A stretch of 64,000 bases of DNA from Rhizobiaceae bacterium (GCA_019635695.1 JAHBYZ010000010.1:1-64000); one strand, 5' to 3'. Positions 10,296 to 19,536 are shown, numbered from the stretch's first letter. The notes: generated from the letters alone by a model not told the origin. Made by a program: numbers and translations.

Positions 10296-11426
10296 TTGTC
10301 GAAGGCGGATTTTTACGAAACGCTTGGCGTCCTGAAGGGCGCTGACGAGAAGGAACTCAAGGTCGCGTACCGCAAGCTCGCCATGCAGTTCCATCCGGAC
10401 CGCAACCCCGGCGACGCAACGGCGGAGGTGCGCTTCAAGGAGATCAACCTCGCCTACGAGGTGCTGAAGGATCCGCAGAAGCGCGCCGCATACGACCGCT
10501 TCGGCCACGCCGCGTTCGAGCAGGGCATGGCGGGCGGCGGCGGCGGCCCGTTCGGCGGCGGTGGCGGCTTCGCCGATATCTTCGAGGACATCTTCGGCGA
10601 CATCATGGGCGGCCGCCGGCGCCAGTCGGGCGGGCGCGAGCGCGGCGCCGACCTGCGCTACAACATGGAGATCACGCTGGAGGAGGCCTATAGCGGCCGC
10701 ACCGCGCAGATCCGCGTGCCGAGTTCCATCACCTGCACGGACTGCTCGGGTTCGGGCGCCAAGCCCGGCACGCAGCCGGTGCAGTGCTCCATGTGCCACG
10801 GCGCGGGCCGCGTGCGCGCCGCGCAGGGCTTCTTCTCCATCGAGCGCACCTGTCCGCAGTGCCAGGGCCGGGGCCAGACCATCAAGGACCCGTGCGCGAA
10901 ATGCTCCGGCCAGGGCCGGGTGACCGAGGAGCGCGCGCTTTCCGTCAACATCCCCGCCGGCATCGAGGACGGCACCCGCATCCGCCTGCAGGGCGAGGGC
11001 GAGGCCGGCTACCGCAGCGGCCCGTCCGGCGACCTCTACATCTTCCTGTCGGTCAAGCCGCACGAATTCTTCCAGCGCGATGGCGCCGACCTCTACTGCA
11101 AGGCGCCGATCTCCATGACCACCGCCGCGCTGGGCGGCCAGTTCGAGGTGGCGACGCTGGACGGCACGCAGACGCGCGTGAAGGTGCCGGAAGGCACGCA
11201 GAACGACCGGCAGTTCCGCCTCAAGGGCAAGGGCATGCCGGTGCTGCGCCAGAACCAGGTCGGCGACCTCTACATCCAGGTCTCGGTCGAGACCCCGCAG
11301 AGCCTGTCGAAGCGCCAGCGCGAGCTTCTGGAGGAATTCGAGAAGCTGTCGTCGAAGGAAAACAGCCCGCAGTCGAGCGGCTTCCTGCGGCGCATGAAGG
11401 ATTTCTTCGAGAGCTTCGGCGAGTAG
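10296..11426 (+). CDS. dnaJ: Chaperone protein DnaJ (Hsp40)
   Basis: Co-chaperone that stimulates DnaK ATPase, 376 aa (same length as E. coli DnaJ). The J domain has HPDRNPG near residue 33, followed by a Gly/Phe-rich stretch. The zinc domain has four CXXCXGXG repeats ([32 protein letters not shown]) between about residues 148 and 210. The start is a TTG at 10296 behind GGAGA with eight-base spacing; the reading frame is open far upstream, but only this start gives the family N-terminus ([10 protein letters not shown]). It lies 258 nt after dnaK, beyond the terminator. Confidence 0.95.
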   Translation: MSKADFYETLGVLKGADEKELKVAYRKLAMQFHPDRNPGDATAEVRFKEINLAYEVLKDPQKRAAYDRFGHAAFEQGMAGGGGGPFGGGGGFADIFEDIFGDIMGGRRRQSGGRERGADLRYNMEITLEEAYSGRTAQIRVPSSITCTDCSGSGAKPGTQPVQCSMCHGAGRVRAAQGFFSIERTCPQCQGRGQTIKDPCAKCSGQGRVTEERALSVNIPAGIEDGTRIRLQGEGEAGYRSGPSGDLYIFLSVKPHEFFQRDGADLYCKAPISMTTAALGGQFEVATLDGTQTRVKVPEGTQNDRQFRLKGKGMPVLRQNQVGDLYIQVSVETPQSLSKRQRELLEEFEKLSSKENSPQSSGFLRRMKDFFESFGE

Positions 11427-11514
11427 CGGGGGACGCGGCCATGCCGCGCCTTGTTTCCGCCGCGTCAGGCCGTAGATAGAAGCATGCGGCGCCGCGCCGC
11501 CACAGGAGGCCGAA

Positions 11515-12153
11515 ATGACCAGCCTGCGCAAGTTCGCCGAGCGCTTCGACGACGAGGTGAAATTCTTCAAGGGCTGGATCTCGAAGCCGCGGGCGGTCGG
11601 ATCGATCGTGCCGACCAGCGTCACCACGGCGCGGCGCATGGCCTCCATCATCGACCCCAATTCCAATCTGCCGGTTCTGGAGCTGGGGCCGGGCACCGGC
11701 GTCATCACGCGCGCCATACTGGAGCGCGGCGTGAAGCCTGAAAATCTGTTCTGCATCGAATACGCACCGGAGTTCGTGGCGCACCTGAAGCAGCAGTTTC
11801 CCCGCGTGAATGTCATCCACGGGGACGCCTTCAATCTCGACGACACGCTGGGCGAATTGCGCGGCACGACGTTCGACTCGGTCGTGTCGGGCGTGCCGCT
11901 GCTCAACTTCCCGACCGAACAGCGCATCCGCTATGTCGAGGGCGTGCTGTCGCGCATCCCTCAGGGCCGGCCGATCGTGCAACTGACCTACGGCCCGCGC
12001 TCGCCGGTGCCGCCGCAGCGCGGCGACTACCGCGTGACCCGCTTCGACTTCATCCTGCGCAACATTCCGCCAACCACGCTGTGGCTCTATTCCAAGGGCG
12101 CGCCGGTATTGCCGCTCAACACCAAGAGGCCGATCGGCAAGGTGGTCCATTGA
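11515..12153 (+). CDS. pmtA: Phosphatidylethanolamine N-methyltransferase PmtA
   Basis: S-adenosylmethionine-dependent enzyme of 212 aa making phosphatidylcholine from phosphatidylethanolamine at the inner membrane. The class I SAM-binding motif LELGPGTGV is at residues 55-63, and the N-terminal KPRAVGSIVPTS segment is typical of rhizobial PmtA. The AGGAGG at 11504-11509 is ideally placed. Its position right after dnaK-dnaJ is usual in Rhizobiales. Its stop overlaps the next start. This family also includes rRNA adenine methylase-like annotations, but the membrane-enzyme motif order fits PmtA best. Confidence 0.88.
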   Translation: MTSLRKFAERFDDEVKFFKGWISKPRAVGSIVPTSVTTARRMASIIDPNSNLPVLELGPGTGVITRAILERGVKPENLFCIEYAPEFVAHLKQQFPRVNVIHGDAFNLDDTLGELRGTTFDSVVSGVPLLNFPTEQRIRYVEGVLSRIPQGRPIVQLTYGPRSPVPPQRGDYRVTRFDFILRNIPPTTLWLYSKGAPVLPLNTKRPIGKVVH

Positions 12154-12737
12154 TCCCTCGCATCCTCGTCTTCGCCGGGTCGGTGCGGACCGGCGCCTAT
12201 TCCGGCAGGACCGCCGACGTGGCACAGAAGGAACTGGCGCTGGCGGGCGCGGAGGTGACTCGCATCTCGCTCGGCGACTACACACTGCCGATCATGGACG
12301 AGGACCTGGAGCGCGAGAAGGGCGTGCCGGGCAATGCGGTCAAGCTGGCCAAGCTGTTTTCCGAGCACGACGCGGTGCTGATCTGCACGCCGGAATACAA
12401 TGGCGGCATGCCGCCGCTGGTGAAGAACACCATCGACTGGATCAGCCGCGTGAAGTCGGACGCCGGCAAGCCGCTGCGTCCGTTCCCGGGAAAGGTGATG
12501 GCGATCTGCTCGTCGTCGGACGGCCACTTCGCCGGCATCCGCTCGGCCGCGCAGCTGCGCGCGGTTCTGGCTCACATCCAGGCCGAGGTGATTGCGCCGC
12601 AGGTGTCCGTGCCCAACGGCGCGAGCGCATTCGACGACGCCGGCAATTTCCGCGAGGAGCGGCTGACCAAGGGCATGCAGCGCCTGGCGCGCACGCTGGT
12701 GGAGCGGGCGCGGCTGCTTTCCACGCGGATCGACTAG
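12150..12737 (+). CDS. NAD(P)H-dependent FMN reductase
   Basis: Flavoprotein of the FMN_red family, 195 aa, cytosolic. Visible motifs are the FMN phosphate-binding loop AGSVRTGAYS (near residues 9-18) and TPEYNGGMPPLVKNTIDW (near 77), which is diagnostic of ArsH/ChrR-like NADPH-dependent FMN reductases. The likely start is a TTG at 12150 overlapping the pmtA stop (TTGA), which implies coupled translation. Probable role: quinone, azo or metal reduction under oxidative stress; the physiological substrate is unknown. Confidence 0.85.
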   Translation: MIPRILVFAGSVRTGAYSGRTADVAQKELALAGAEVTRISLGDYTLPIMDEDLEREKGVPGNAVKLAKLFSEHDAVLICTPEYNGGMPPLVKNTIDWISRVKSDAGKPLRPFPGKVMAICSSSDGHFAGIRSAAQLRAVLAHIQAEVIAPQVSVPNGASAFDDAGNFREERLTKGMQRLARTLVERARLLSTRID

Positions 12738-12770
12738 AGGAACACGGGCTTGAGCTGGAGAAAGGCGGAT

Positions 12771-13457
12771 ATGCGCGACCGGCTGATCGTCGGGCTGGAC
12801 CTTCCCTCCGTCGCCGAAGCCGAAAGGGCGGTGGCGACGCTGGGCGACGCCGCGAACTTCTACAAGATCGGCTACCAGCTCGCCTTCGCCGGCGGGCTGG
12901 AACTGGCGCGCGACTTGGCGCGCGACGGGAAGAAGGTTTTCCTCGACCTGAAGCTGCTCGACATCGACAACACCGTGGCCAAGGGCGTCGAGAGCGTGCT
13001 GAAGCTCGGCGTGACAATGCTGACCATCCACGCCTATCCGAGGGCGATGCGCGCCGCTGTATCGGCCGCACGCGGAAGCGACCTGACGCTGCTTGCCGTC
13101 ACCGTGCTCACGTCGATGGACGACGCCGACATGGTCGATGCCGGCTACGAATACGACCCGCACACGCTGGTTCTGAAGCGCTCCGAACAGGCGCTGGCCG
13201 CCGGCATGGGCGGCATCGTCTGCTCGGCGGCGGAAGCCGCGGCCGTGCGCAAGATCGTCGGGCCGGACATGGCCGTGGTCACTCCCGGCATCAGGCCGAA
13301 GGGCGCCGACAAGGGCGACCAGAAGCGGGTTATGACGCCGGCCGACGCGCTGGTCGCCGGCGCGAGCCACCTCGTGGTGGCGCGGCCGATCGTGGGCGCC
13401 GACGACCGGGCCGCGGCCGCCCGCGCCATTCTGGAAGAGATGAAGACGGCCGCCTGA
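12771..13457 (+). CDS. pyrF: Orotidine 5'-phosphate decarboxylase
   Basis: Last step of de novo UMP synthesis, 228 aa, homodimeric TIM barrel. The catalytic DxKxxD array is visible as DLKLLD (Asp59, Lys61, Asp64), the phosphate-binding TPGIRP lies near residue 169, and VARPI near 197. The ATG at 12771 gives the family start [10 protein letters not shown], with AAAGG close upstream; a TTG at 12750 would add seven residues. It follows the FMN reductase by 33 nt and is likely co-transcribed with it. Confidence 0.96.
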   Translation: MRDRLIVGLDLPSVAEAERAVATLGDAANFYKIGYQLAFAGGLELARDLARDGKKVFLDLKLLDIDNTVAKGVESVLKLGVTMLTIHAYPRAMRAAVSAARGSDLTLLAVTVLTSMDDADMVDAGYEYDPHTLVLKRSEQALAAGMGGIVCSAAEAAAVRKIVGPDMAVVTPGIRPKGADKGDQKRVMTPADALVAGASHLVVARPIVGADDRAAAARAILEEMKTAA

Positions 13458-13486
13458 ACGCGCCGTCGCACGAGGGAGGAACAAGC

Positions 13487-13780
13487 ATGCCCAAGGGATA
13501 CTGGATCGCGCATGTCGATGTGCGCGACGCCGAGCGCTACAAGGACTATGTGGCCACCGCCAAGCCGGCCTTCGAGAAATTCGGCGCGAGGTTTCTTGCG
13601 CGCGGCGGCTCCTATCACGTGATGGAAGGCAAGGGTCGTCCGCGCAACGTGGTGATCGAGTTTCCGTCCGTTCAGGCCGCGAAGGACTGCTACAATTCAG
13701 CCGAGTATCAGGCGGCGAAAGCGATCCGCCAGACCGTAGCCGACGCCGAGATGGTCATCGTCGAAGGCTACGAAGCCTAG
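13487..13780 (+). CDS. DUF1330 family protein
   Basis: Small cytosolic protein of 97 aa with the dimeric alpha/beta-barrel DUF1330 pattern: KGYWIAHVDVRD at the start, a central ARGGSYHVMEGK and a C-terminal FPSVQAAKDCYNS/EYQAAK segment. A good GGGAGGA ribosome site precedes it. Members are widespread in rhizobia and have no firmly assigned reaction. It directly follows pyrF and is probably in the same transcript. Confidence 0.85.
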   Translation: MPKGYWIAHVDVRDAERYKDYVATAKPAFEKFGARFLARGGSYHVMEGKGRPRNVVIEFPSVQAAKDCYNSAEYQAAKAIRQTVADAEMVIVEGYEA

Positions 13781-13784
13781 CGCT

Positions 13785-14546
13785 TCAGAGCATCGCCGTG
13801 AGTCCGCGCCGCGCGAGGTCGATCGCCAGCACGGAGATCAGGACCTTGAACCAGAAGCTGAAAGCCTGCTGCGGCATGCGGTCGAGCAGCTTCGAGCCAT
13901 AGATCGTCCCGAGATAGCCCGACGCGATCATCGCGGCGACCAGCGGCAGCCATGACGCGAAAGCGAAGCCGGCGATGCCGAACACGACGACCTTGAGGAA
14001 GTGCTGGACGGTCATGGTCGCCGCGTGAGTGGCGACCAGCGCCTTGCGGTCGCCGGCCATGAACTGCGCCAGCACGGCATTGAGCAGCGGCCCGGTCGCG
14101 CCCAGCAGCATCGAAAGGACGGAAAGGATGACGCTGGCGGCGGCGAGCCCGGCGCGGCCGATGCGCTCCATGCCGGGGATCCTGGTCCAGGTGATGGCGA
14201 GGATGAACAGGCCAAGCACCAGCTTCATCACCGCGTCGGGGAGCTGGATAACCACGAAGGCGCCTATCGTCGCGCCGATTACGCTGCCGATGGCGAAAGG
14301 CAGGAAGATGTCACGCCGCACATGCGCGCGCTGGACCCACGCGCGGCCGCTGTTGGAGCCGAGCTGCACCGCGCCGTGAACCGGGATCAGCGCCGCCACC
14401 GGCACGAACAGGCCCATCAGCGCGAGCATGGCAATGCCGCCGCCGAGCCCGAAGGTGGCGGTGAGCGCGGAGGTGAAGAAGGAGGCGACGACGAGCAGCG
14501 CGGCGACACCCGCGCCGATGCCGTCGGGAAGGAACTGCGTCAGCAA
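13785..14546 (-). CDS. TauE/SafE family (DUF81) membrane permease
   Basis: Integral membrane protein of about 253 aa with eight hydrophobic segments; the motif LTATFGLGGG near residue 28 is typical of the TauE/SafE sulfite or sulfonate exporter family. The start is uncertain: no ATG lies in range, and the TTG at 14546 gives family-like length; a CTG at 14572 overlapping the upstream stop is another option. It follows the NDUFA9-like gene by 23 nt, so the two probably form an operon. The substrate is unknown. Confidence 0.75.
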   Translation of the reverse strand: MLTQFLPDGIGAGVAALLVVASFFTSALTATFGLGGGIAMLALMGLFVPVAALIPVHGAVQLGSNSGRAWVQRAHVRRDIFLPFAIGSVIGATIGAFVVIQLPDAVMKLVLGLFILAITWTRIPGMERIGRAGLAAASVILSVLSMLLGATGPLLNAVLAQFMAGDRKALVATHAATMTVQHFLKVVVFGIAGFAFASWLPLVAAMIASGYLGTIYGSKLLDRMPQQAFSFWFKVLISVLAIDLARRGLTAML

Positions 14547-14569
14547 GGAAGCGCCGGCGCCCGCGCCGG

Positions 14570-15544
14570 TCAGCCGTTCTGCGGCTTCGTGAACTGTCCC
14601 GCCGGGCGGTAGCCCCACAGATAGGACGGCAGCACCGGGCCGATGGCGCGCGGCGCGATGCCGAAGGCGGCGAAGTCGTGTTTCCCGGCGATGGCCTCGC
14701 CGGAAACCACGTTGTCGACCCTGAGCAGCTTGACCTGGTCGGCAGTGAGCATCGGCTTGGGCAGCAGGCCGAGCACCGACCCCATGAGACCGGCCGCCCA
14801 CCACGGAATGGGGAGCAGCACGCGCTTGCGGTCGATCACCTCGAGCATGCGCTCCATGCATTCGCGGAAGGACAGCACTTCCGGCCCGCCGAGCTCGTAG
14901 ATGCGGCCGCCCTCGACCTTGCCGTCGACGGCGCGCGCGATCGCCTCGGCGACGTCGGCCACATAGGCCGGCTGGAACTTCGTGTTGCCGCCGCCGACCA
15001 GCGGCAGGAACGGCGAGAAGCGCGCCATCTCGGCGAACTTGTTGAAGAAGCCGTCCTCCGGCCCGAACAGGATCGACGGGCGGATCACCACCGCCGACGG
15101 CACGGTCTCCAGCACCGCCTTCTCGCCCGCGGCCTTGCTGCGCGCATAGGCGGACGGCGAGTCGGCGTCGGCGCCGATGGCCGAGACGTGCACCAGCGAG
15201 GCGTTCGCCGCGCGCGCGGCTTCCGCGACGGCGCGGGCGCCGAAAGCCTGCACCGCGTCGAAACGCTGGCGGCCGCTCTCGTAGAGGATGCCGACGAGAT
15301 TGACGACGGCGTCGGCGCCCTGCACCGCGCGGTCGACCGACCAGCGCACGCGCAGGTTGGCCTGGACCGGCATGACCTGCCCGACATTGCCGGCCGGCTG
15401 GACGAAGCCGGCGAGATCGGGCCGCCGCACGGCGACGCGCACGAGGTAGCCGCGGCGGGCGAGTGCGGCCACCACATGGCGGCCGAGGAAGCCAGAGCCT
15501 CCGAAGACGGTGACAAGCTTCGGCCTGGCGGTGACGGTCGTCAT
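14570..15544 (-). CDS. Complex I NDUFA9-like atypical short-chain dehydrogenase
   Basis: NAD(P)-binding protein of 324 aa, extended SDR superfamily. The dinucleotide motif GGSGFLGRHV is at residues 15-24, and a YARSK active-site-like pattern is near residue 134. Overall organisation matches the bacterial homologues of the mitochondrial complex I subunit NDUFA9, common in Alphaproteobacteria. The function in bacteria is not settled; nucleotide-sugar epimerase activity seems less likely because the C-terminal domain is of the NDUFA9 type. Confidence 0.82.
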   Translation of the reverse strand: MTTVTARPKLVTVFGGSGFLGRHVVAALARRGYLVRVAVRRPDLAGFVQPAGNVGQVMPVQANLRVRWSVDRAVQGADAVVNLVGILYESGRQRFDAVQAFGARAVAEAARAANASLVHVSAIGADADSPSAYARSKAAGEKAVLETVPSAVVIRPSILFGPEDGFFNKFAEMARFSPFLPLVGGGNTKFQPAYVADVAEAIARAVDGKVEGGRIYELGGPEVLSFRECMERMLEVIDRKRVLLPIPWWAAGLMGSVLGLLPKPMLTADQVKLLRVDNVVSGEAIAGKHDFAAFGIAPRAIGPVLPSYLWGYRPAGQFTKPQNG

Positions 15545-15629
15545 GTTGGCTCCCGGGGTGAATCCCTGCGGCTATCGCTGCTTCATAGGCCGGTTTGGCG
15601 AGGCAGGTAAAGCGGCGGCGAAGGCGACA

Positions 15630-16052
15630 TCAAGCCGCCCGTCTGACTTCTACGTCGACCTCGCGGCCGAGCGCCTCGAAGGCCGCTTCGATCTGCTCCA
15701 GCCGCGAGCGATGGTCCAGCCGGAACAGGCGGTCGACGGACTCGCGGTTCCAGCCGAGTCGCCTCGCCAGCTCCGCGCGCGTGATGCCGGAGCCGCGCAG
15801 CGCCCAGTAAAGATGGACCTTGAGTGTGGTGAGCAGGGGTAGGCGGATCGGCTCCCCGTTGCTGCCATCCGGAACGGGAATGTCCTCGCCGTCTTCGATC
15901 ATGCTGCCCAAGACGCTTTCAATGGCGTCAACCGCATGCCGGCGCGCGTCTTCCTCGATGTCGCCGAATGTCGCGACGATGGGGAGCTGCGGGCAGGTGA
16001 CGAGGAACGTACCGTTGTCGTCCGGCGTGAGCATGATCCGGTACTCGAGCAT
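15630..16052 (-). CDS. hicB: Type II antitoxin HicB
   Basis: Antitoxin of 140 aa. The N-terminal partial RNase H fold (LEYRIMLTPDDNGTFLVTCP, with the EEDARRHAVDAIE segment) binds the HicA toxin. The C-terminal half is a helix-turn-helix (TRAELARRLGWNRESVDRLF near residues 92-111) that binds the operator. It starts one base into the hicA stop (TGATG), so translation is coupled. This is the longer HicB class with an HTH rather than a ribbon-helix-helix tail. Confidence 0.9.
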   Translation of the reverse strand: MLEYRIMLTPDDNGTFLVTCPQLPIVATFGDIEEDARRHAVDAIESVLGSMIEDGEDIPVPDGSNGEPIRLPLLTTLKVHLYWALRGSGITRAELARRLGWNRESVDRLFRLDHRSRLEQIEAAFEALGREVDVEVRRAA

Positions 16053-16240
16053 CACTTCAATCCCAACTGTTTCTTGATCGCGTTCACGAGGCCCGTGCCG
16101 AGCTCCTTGCGGCCGCCATGCATGGGCAATTCCGACTTCCGGTCGCCGAGCCGGACGATGATATGACCGGAACCCACCTTTTTGGTCTCGAAGGTGCAGC
16201 CCTGCTTGGCGAGCCACTTTCGGAACTCCTGGGCATTCAT
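16052..16240 (-). CDS. hicA: Type II toxin HicA mRNA interferase
   Basis: Small double-stranded RNA-binding fold toxin of 62 aa. The conserved active-site histidine is in GSGHIIVR (His26); the usual G-S-H-H has one His replaced by Gly, with the second His kept. The ATG at 16240 gives MNAQEFRKW, the family start; an earlier ATG at 16258 would add six residues. The toxin precedes the antitoxin, as is usual for hicAB. A dyad just upstream is the probable operator. Confidence 0.88.
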   Translation of the reverse strand: MNAQEFRKWLAKQGCTFETKKVGSGHIIVRLGDRKSELPMHGGRKELGTGLVNAIKKQLGLK

Positions 16241-16252
16241 AATGGGACAATA

Positions 16253-16270
16253 TTCCACGGAAGTGTGGAA
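16253..16270. promoter_or_regulatory. Candidate HicB operator
   Basis: TTCCAC (16253-16258) and GTGGAA (16265-16270) form a perfect six-base dyad 13 nt upstream of the hicA ATG. A further GTGGAGTT half-site follows at 16283-16290. The spacing suits autoregulation by the HicB helix-turn-helix. Confidence 0.5.
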
Positions 16271-16371
16271 CTCAACAGAAATGTGGAGTTGGACGTCGTC
16301 GCCGTCCTTGAAGCGTCACGGGGAGGCTGTAGTCTCGGCGCATACAGTTCCAGAGCTGCCGGAGGCCGTCC

Positions 16372-19053
16372 TTGTCGATACGCAACATGCAGTTCGCCTT
16401 CCGGCCGAAATCGGTCGCCGTCATCGGCGGGTCGGAGAAGGAGGGCTCGGTCGGGCGCGTGGTGATGAAGAACATCATCGACGCGGGCTACGAGGGTCAA
16501 CTCTGGGCGGTGAACCCGAAATACGACCGCGTGTTCGACCGGCTCTGTGCCAAGAGCATCGCCGACCTGCCCGAGACGCCGGACCTCGGCGTCATCGTCA
16601 CGCCCTCGGCGACCGTGCCCGGCATCATCGCCGAGCTGGGCGCGAAGGGCACCAAGGGGGCGAGTGTCATTACGGCCGGCATCACCTGGGAAAACGGCCT
16701 GCGCCAGCAGATGCTGGACGCCGCGAAGCCGCATTTGCTGCGCGTGATCGGGCCGAATACGCTGGGGCTGATGATCCCGCCGATCGGGCTCAATGCCGGC
16801 TTCGCCCATATCGCGGCCAATCCGGGCAGCATCGCGCTGCTGTCGCAGTCGGGCGCGCTGGCGACCTCGCTGATGGACTGGGCGGCCGACAAGGCGATCG
16901 GTTTCTCGCACATCGTCTCGCTGGGCGACCAGGCGGACGTGGACGTCGGCGACTGCCTCGACATGCTGGCCGGCGACAAGGACACCAAGGCTATCCTGCT
17001 TTATCTGGAGTCGATCCCCAACCCGCGGAAATTCATGTCCGCCGCGCGCGCCGCGGCGCGGGTGAAGCCGGTGATCGCCATCAAGTCGGGCAGGCACGAG
17101 GCGGCGGCCAAGGCGGCGGCGACGCATACAGGCGCGCTGTCGGGCGCCGACCGGGTGGCGGACGCGGCGCTGCGGCGGGCCGGGATATTGCGCGTGCTGG
17201 GCCTGTCCGAGCTGTTCGACGCGACGGAGACCATCGCACGGTTCCCGCCGTTGGAGCGCGCCCGCGTCGGCATCGTGACGAATGGCGGCGGGGCGGGGGT
17301 GCTGGCGGTCGACCAATTGGTCGACATCGGCGGCGAACTGGCCGAGCTGGCGCCAGCAACGGTCGAGGAACTGTCGAAGCATCTGCCGGCGACATGGTCG
17401 CACGGCAACCCCGTCGACATCATCGGCGACGCGCCGGCCGAACGCTACCGCGCGGCAATCGCCGCCGTGGCCGCCGATCCCAACGTCGACGCGGTGCTGG
17501 TCATCAACTGCCCGACGGGGCTCGCCTCGCCGGTCGGCGCGGCCGAAGGGGTGGCGCAGGCCGTCCAACAGGGCACGATAGGCGGAAAGCCGGTGCTGGC
17601 CTGCTGGCTGGGCGACATCTCGGCGCGGCCGGCGCGCGAACTGCTGCAGCAGGCGGGCATCGCGAGCTTCGACACGCCGTCCGAGGCGGCGGCCGCGATC
17701 GGCTGGCTCGACGGCTGGACCAAGGCGCAGAAATCGCTGATGCGCGTGCCGGATGCCGGCGCGACCGAGGTCGAGGGCCAGCAGGCGACCGTGCGCAGGA
17801 TTTTCGAGGGCTGCGCGCGCGAGGGCCGGGCCATGCTGACCGAGCCGGAAGCCAAGGCCGTCATCGAGGCCTACGGCATCGAAGTGCCGCCGACCCATGT
17901 GGCCAAGGACCCGTGGGATGCGCGGGTGAAGGCGCAGGAAATCCTGAAGAAGTGGGACCGCGTGGTGGTGAAGCTGCTGTCCAAGGCGATCAGCCACAAG
18001 TCGGACGTCGGCGGCGTGGTGCTGAACATCGAGAGTGCCGAGGCGGCAGAGAAGGCCGCCGCCAACATCGAGGCGCGGGTGAAGAGCCTGAAGCCGGGCG
18101 CCGACATCGAAGGCTATGCGGTGCAGCCGATGGTGGCGCGCAAGAACGCGAACGAACTGATCGTCGGGGTGAGCCGCGACCCGATCTTCGGGCCGGTGAT
18201 CCTGTTCGGTTCAGGTGGCGTGTCGGTAGAGGTGGTCGACGACACGGCGATCGCCCTGCCGCCGGTGGACGACATGCTGGCCGACGATTTGATCGCGCGG
18301 ACGCGCATATCGAAGCTGCTTGCGGGGTATCGCGACAGGCCGGCGGCGGACCATGAGGCGATACGCAGGGACATCGCGGCGGTGTCGCAACTGGTGGTCG
18401 ACTTCCCCTGCATCGTCGGCATCGACATCAACCCGCTGGTGGCCAACCACGAGGGCGCGATAGCGCTCGACGCACGCATCGAGATCGACGTGAAGGCGGT
18501 GGACCGCAAGGGGCCGAATCCGGACCTCGCGATCCGGCCCTATCCGGGCGAGTGGCAGAAGGATTTTTCGGCCGAGGACGGCGGGCAATTCCATTTGCGG
18601 CCGATCCGCCCGGCTGACGTGGCGCTCTATGCGGATTTCTTCGCCAAGGTTTCGGAAGACGACATCCGCCTGCGTTTCCTTGCGCCGCGAAAGTCGTTTC
18701 CGGCCGACATGCTGGTGCGGCTGACGCAGCTCGATTACGACCGCGAGATCGCCTTCGTGGCGCTCGACGGGAACGGCGCGCTGGCCGGCATCTCGCGCCT
18801 CAACATGGACCCGGATCGCGAGGTCGGCGAATACGCGGTGCTGGTGCGCACCGATTTGCAGGGGCAGGGGCTGGGCGCGGCGCTGCTGCAATATCTGATC
18901 GACTACGCGAAGGCCGACGGGCTCAAGCGCATCGAGGGGTTCATCCTCGAGGAGAACACGAAGATGCTCGGCATGGCCGGACAGCTTGGGTTCGAGGTGA
19001 GCCACAATGCGGAAGGACCGGGCGTGGCGCGGGCGGTGCTGGAGCTGGGGTAG
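16372..19053 (+). CDS. Acyl-CoA synthetase (NDP-forming) fused to GNAT acetyltransferase (Pat/PatZ-like)
   Basis: Protein of 893 aa. Domain order: CoA-binding Rossmann domain (about 10-135), succinyl-CoA-ligase-like domains (about 150-460), ATP-grasp (about 490-705) and a C-terminal GNAT domain (about 740-893, with the acetyl-CoA loop QGQGLG near 833). This is the layout of PatZ/Pat protein lysine acetyltransferases, which control acetyl-CoA synthetase. The histidine that is phosphorylated in ADP-forming acyl-CoA synthetases appears kept here (His252 in THTGALSG), so ligase activity is possible. The TTG at 16372 has GGAGG six bases upstream; an ATG at 16387 is the alternative. Confidence 0.88.
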   Translation: MSIRNMQFAFRPKSVAVIGGSEKEGSVGRVVMKNIIDAGYEGQLWAVNPKYDRVFDRLCAKSIADLPETPDLGVIVTPSATVPGIIAELGAKGTKGASVITAGITWENGLRQQMLDAAKPHLLRVIGPNTLGLMIPPIGLNAGFAHIAANPGSIALLSQSGALATSLMDWAADKAIGFSHIVSLGDQADVDVGDCLDMLAGDKDTKAILLYLESIPNPRKFMSAARAAARVKPVIAIKSGRHEAAAKAAATHTGALSGADRVADAALRRAGILRVLGLSELFDATETIARFPPLERARVGIVTNGGGAGVLAVDQLVDIGGELAELAPATVEELSKHLPATWSHGNPVDIIGDAPAERYRAAIAAVAADPNVDAVLVINCPTGLASPVGAAEGVAQAVQQGTIGGKPVLACWLGDISARPARELLQQAGIASFDTPSEAAAAIGWLDGWTKAQKSLMRVPDAGATEVEGQQATVRRIFEGCAREGRAMLTEPEAKAVIEAYGIEVPPTHVAKDPWDARVKAQEILKKWDRVVVKLLSKAISHKSDVGGVVLNIESAEAAEKAAANIEARVKSLKPGADIEGYAVQPMVARKNANELIVGVSRDPIFGPVILFGSGGVSVEVVDDTAIALPPVDDMLADDLIARTRISKLLAGYRDRPAADHEAIRRDIAAVSQLVVDFPCIVGIDINPLVANHEGAIALDARIEIDVKAVDRKGPNPDLAIRPYPGEWQKDFSAEDGGQFHLRPIRPADVALYADFFAKVSEDDIRLRFLAPRKSFPADMLVRLTQLDYDREIAFVALDGNGALAGISRLNMDPDREVGEYAVLVRTDLQGQGLGAALLQYLIDYAKADGLKRIEGFILEENTKMLGMAGQLGFEVSHNAEGPGVARAVLELG

Positions 19054-19070
19054 GGGGGCGTTCCGAGTCG

Positions 19071-19122
19071 CCCCCTCCACCACGCTTCGCGTGGTCCCCC
19101 TCCCCCGCTTCGCAGGGGAGGA
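19071..19122. repeat. Half copy of palindrome family B
   Basis: Contains the hairpin CCACGC-ttc-GCGTGG (19080-19094) and then CTCCCC..GGGGAG (about 19100-19120), matching the left half of the full elements at 31998-32136 and 38960-39097, and stops where their GC-rich centre would begin. It lies between convergent genes and may act as terminator for both. Confidence 0.7.
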
Positions 19123-19536
19123 TCAGGCAGCCGCGAGGCAACCTGCGCATTCGCCGCGCAGCTCGATGGTGGTCTTCGATGCGCGGAAGCCGGCGTCGCG
19201 CGCCCAGCCGTTGAGTCGGCTGGTGACCTCATCGTCGGAGAACTCGTCGACCTTGCCGCAGGTGTCGCATATCGCGAAGGCCACGATGCCGTGCGCATGG
19301 GCGTGGCCGTGGTCGTGGCCATGCGCGCAGGCGACGAAGGCGTTGAGGCTTTCGAGCCGGTGCACCAGCCCGAACTCGGTGAGCTTGTCGAGCGCGCGGT
19401 AGACCTGCAGCGGCGCGCGGAAGCCGGCGTCGCGCAACCGGTCGAGGATCGTGTAGGCCGACAGCGGCCCGTCGGCATGCTCCAGCGCGCCGAGCACGAG
19501 GGACTGATTCCTGGTGAGGTCACGAGTCGCGGTCAT
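19123..19536 (-). CDS. zur: Zinc uptake regulator Zur (Fur family)
   Basis: Zinc-sensing repressor of 137 aa. The N-terminal winged helix (about 1-65) precedes a His-rich segment (AHGHDHGHAHAHG, residues 71-83) and the structural zinc site made by two CxxC pairs, Cys90/Cys93 and Cys130/Cys133. The ATG at 19536 overlaps the znuB stop by four bases, so zur is the third gene of znuC-znuB-zur and probably controls its own operon through the boxes at 21260-21300. Location inside a znu operon separates it from Fur and Mur. Confidence 0.92.
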   Translation of the reverse strand: MTATRDLTRNQSLVLGALEHADGPLSAYTILDRLRDAGFRAPLQVYRALDKLTEFGLVHRLESLNAFVACAHGHDHGHAHAHGIVAFAICDTCGKVDEFSDDEVTSRLNGWARDAGFRASKTTIELRGECAGCLAAA

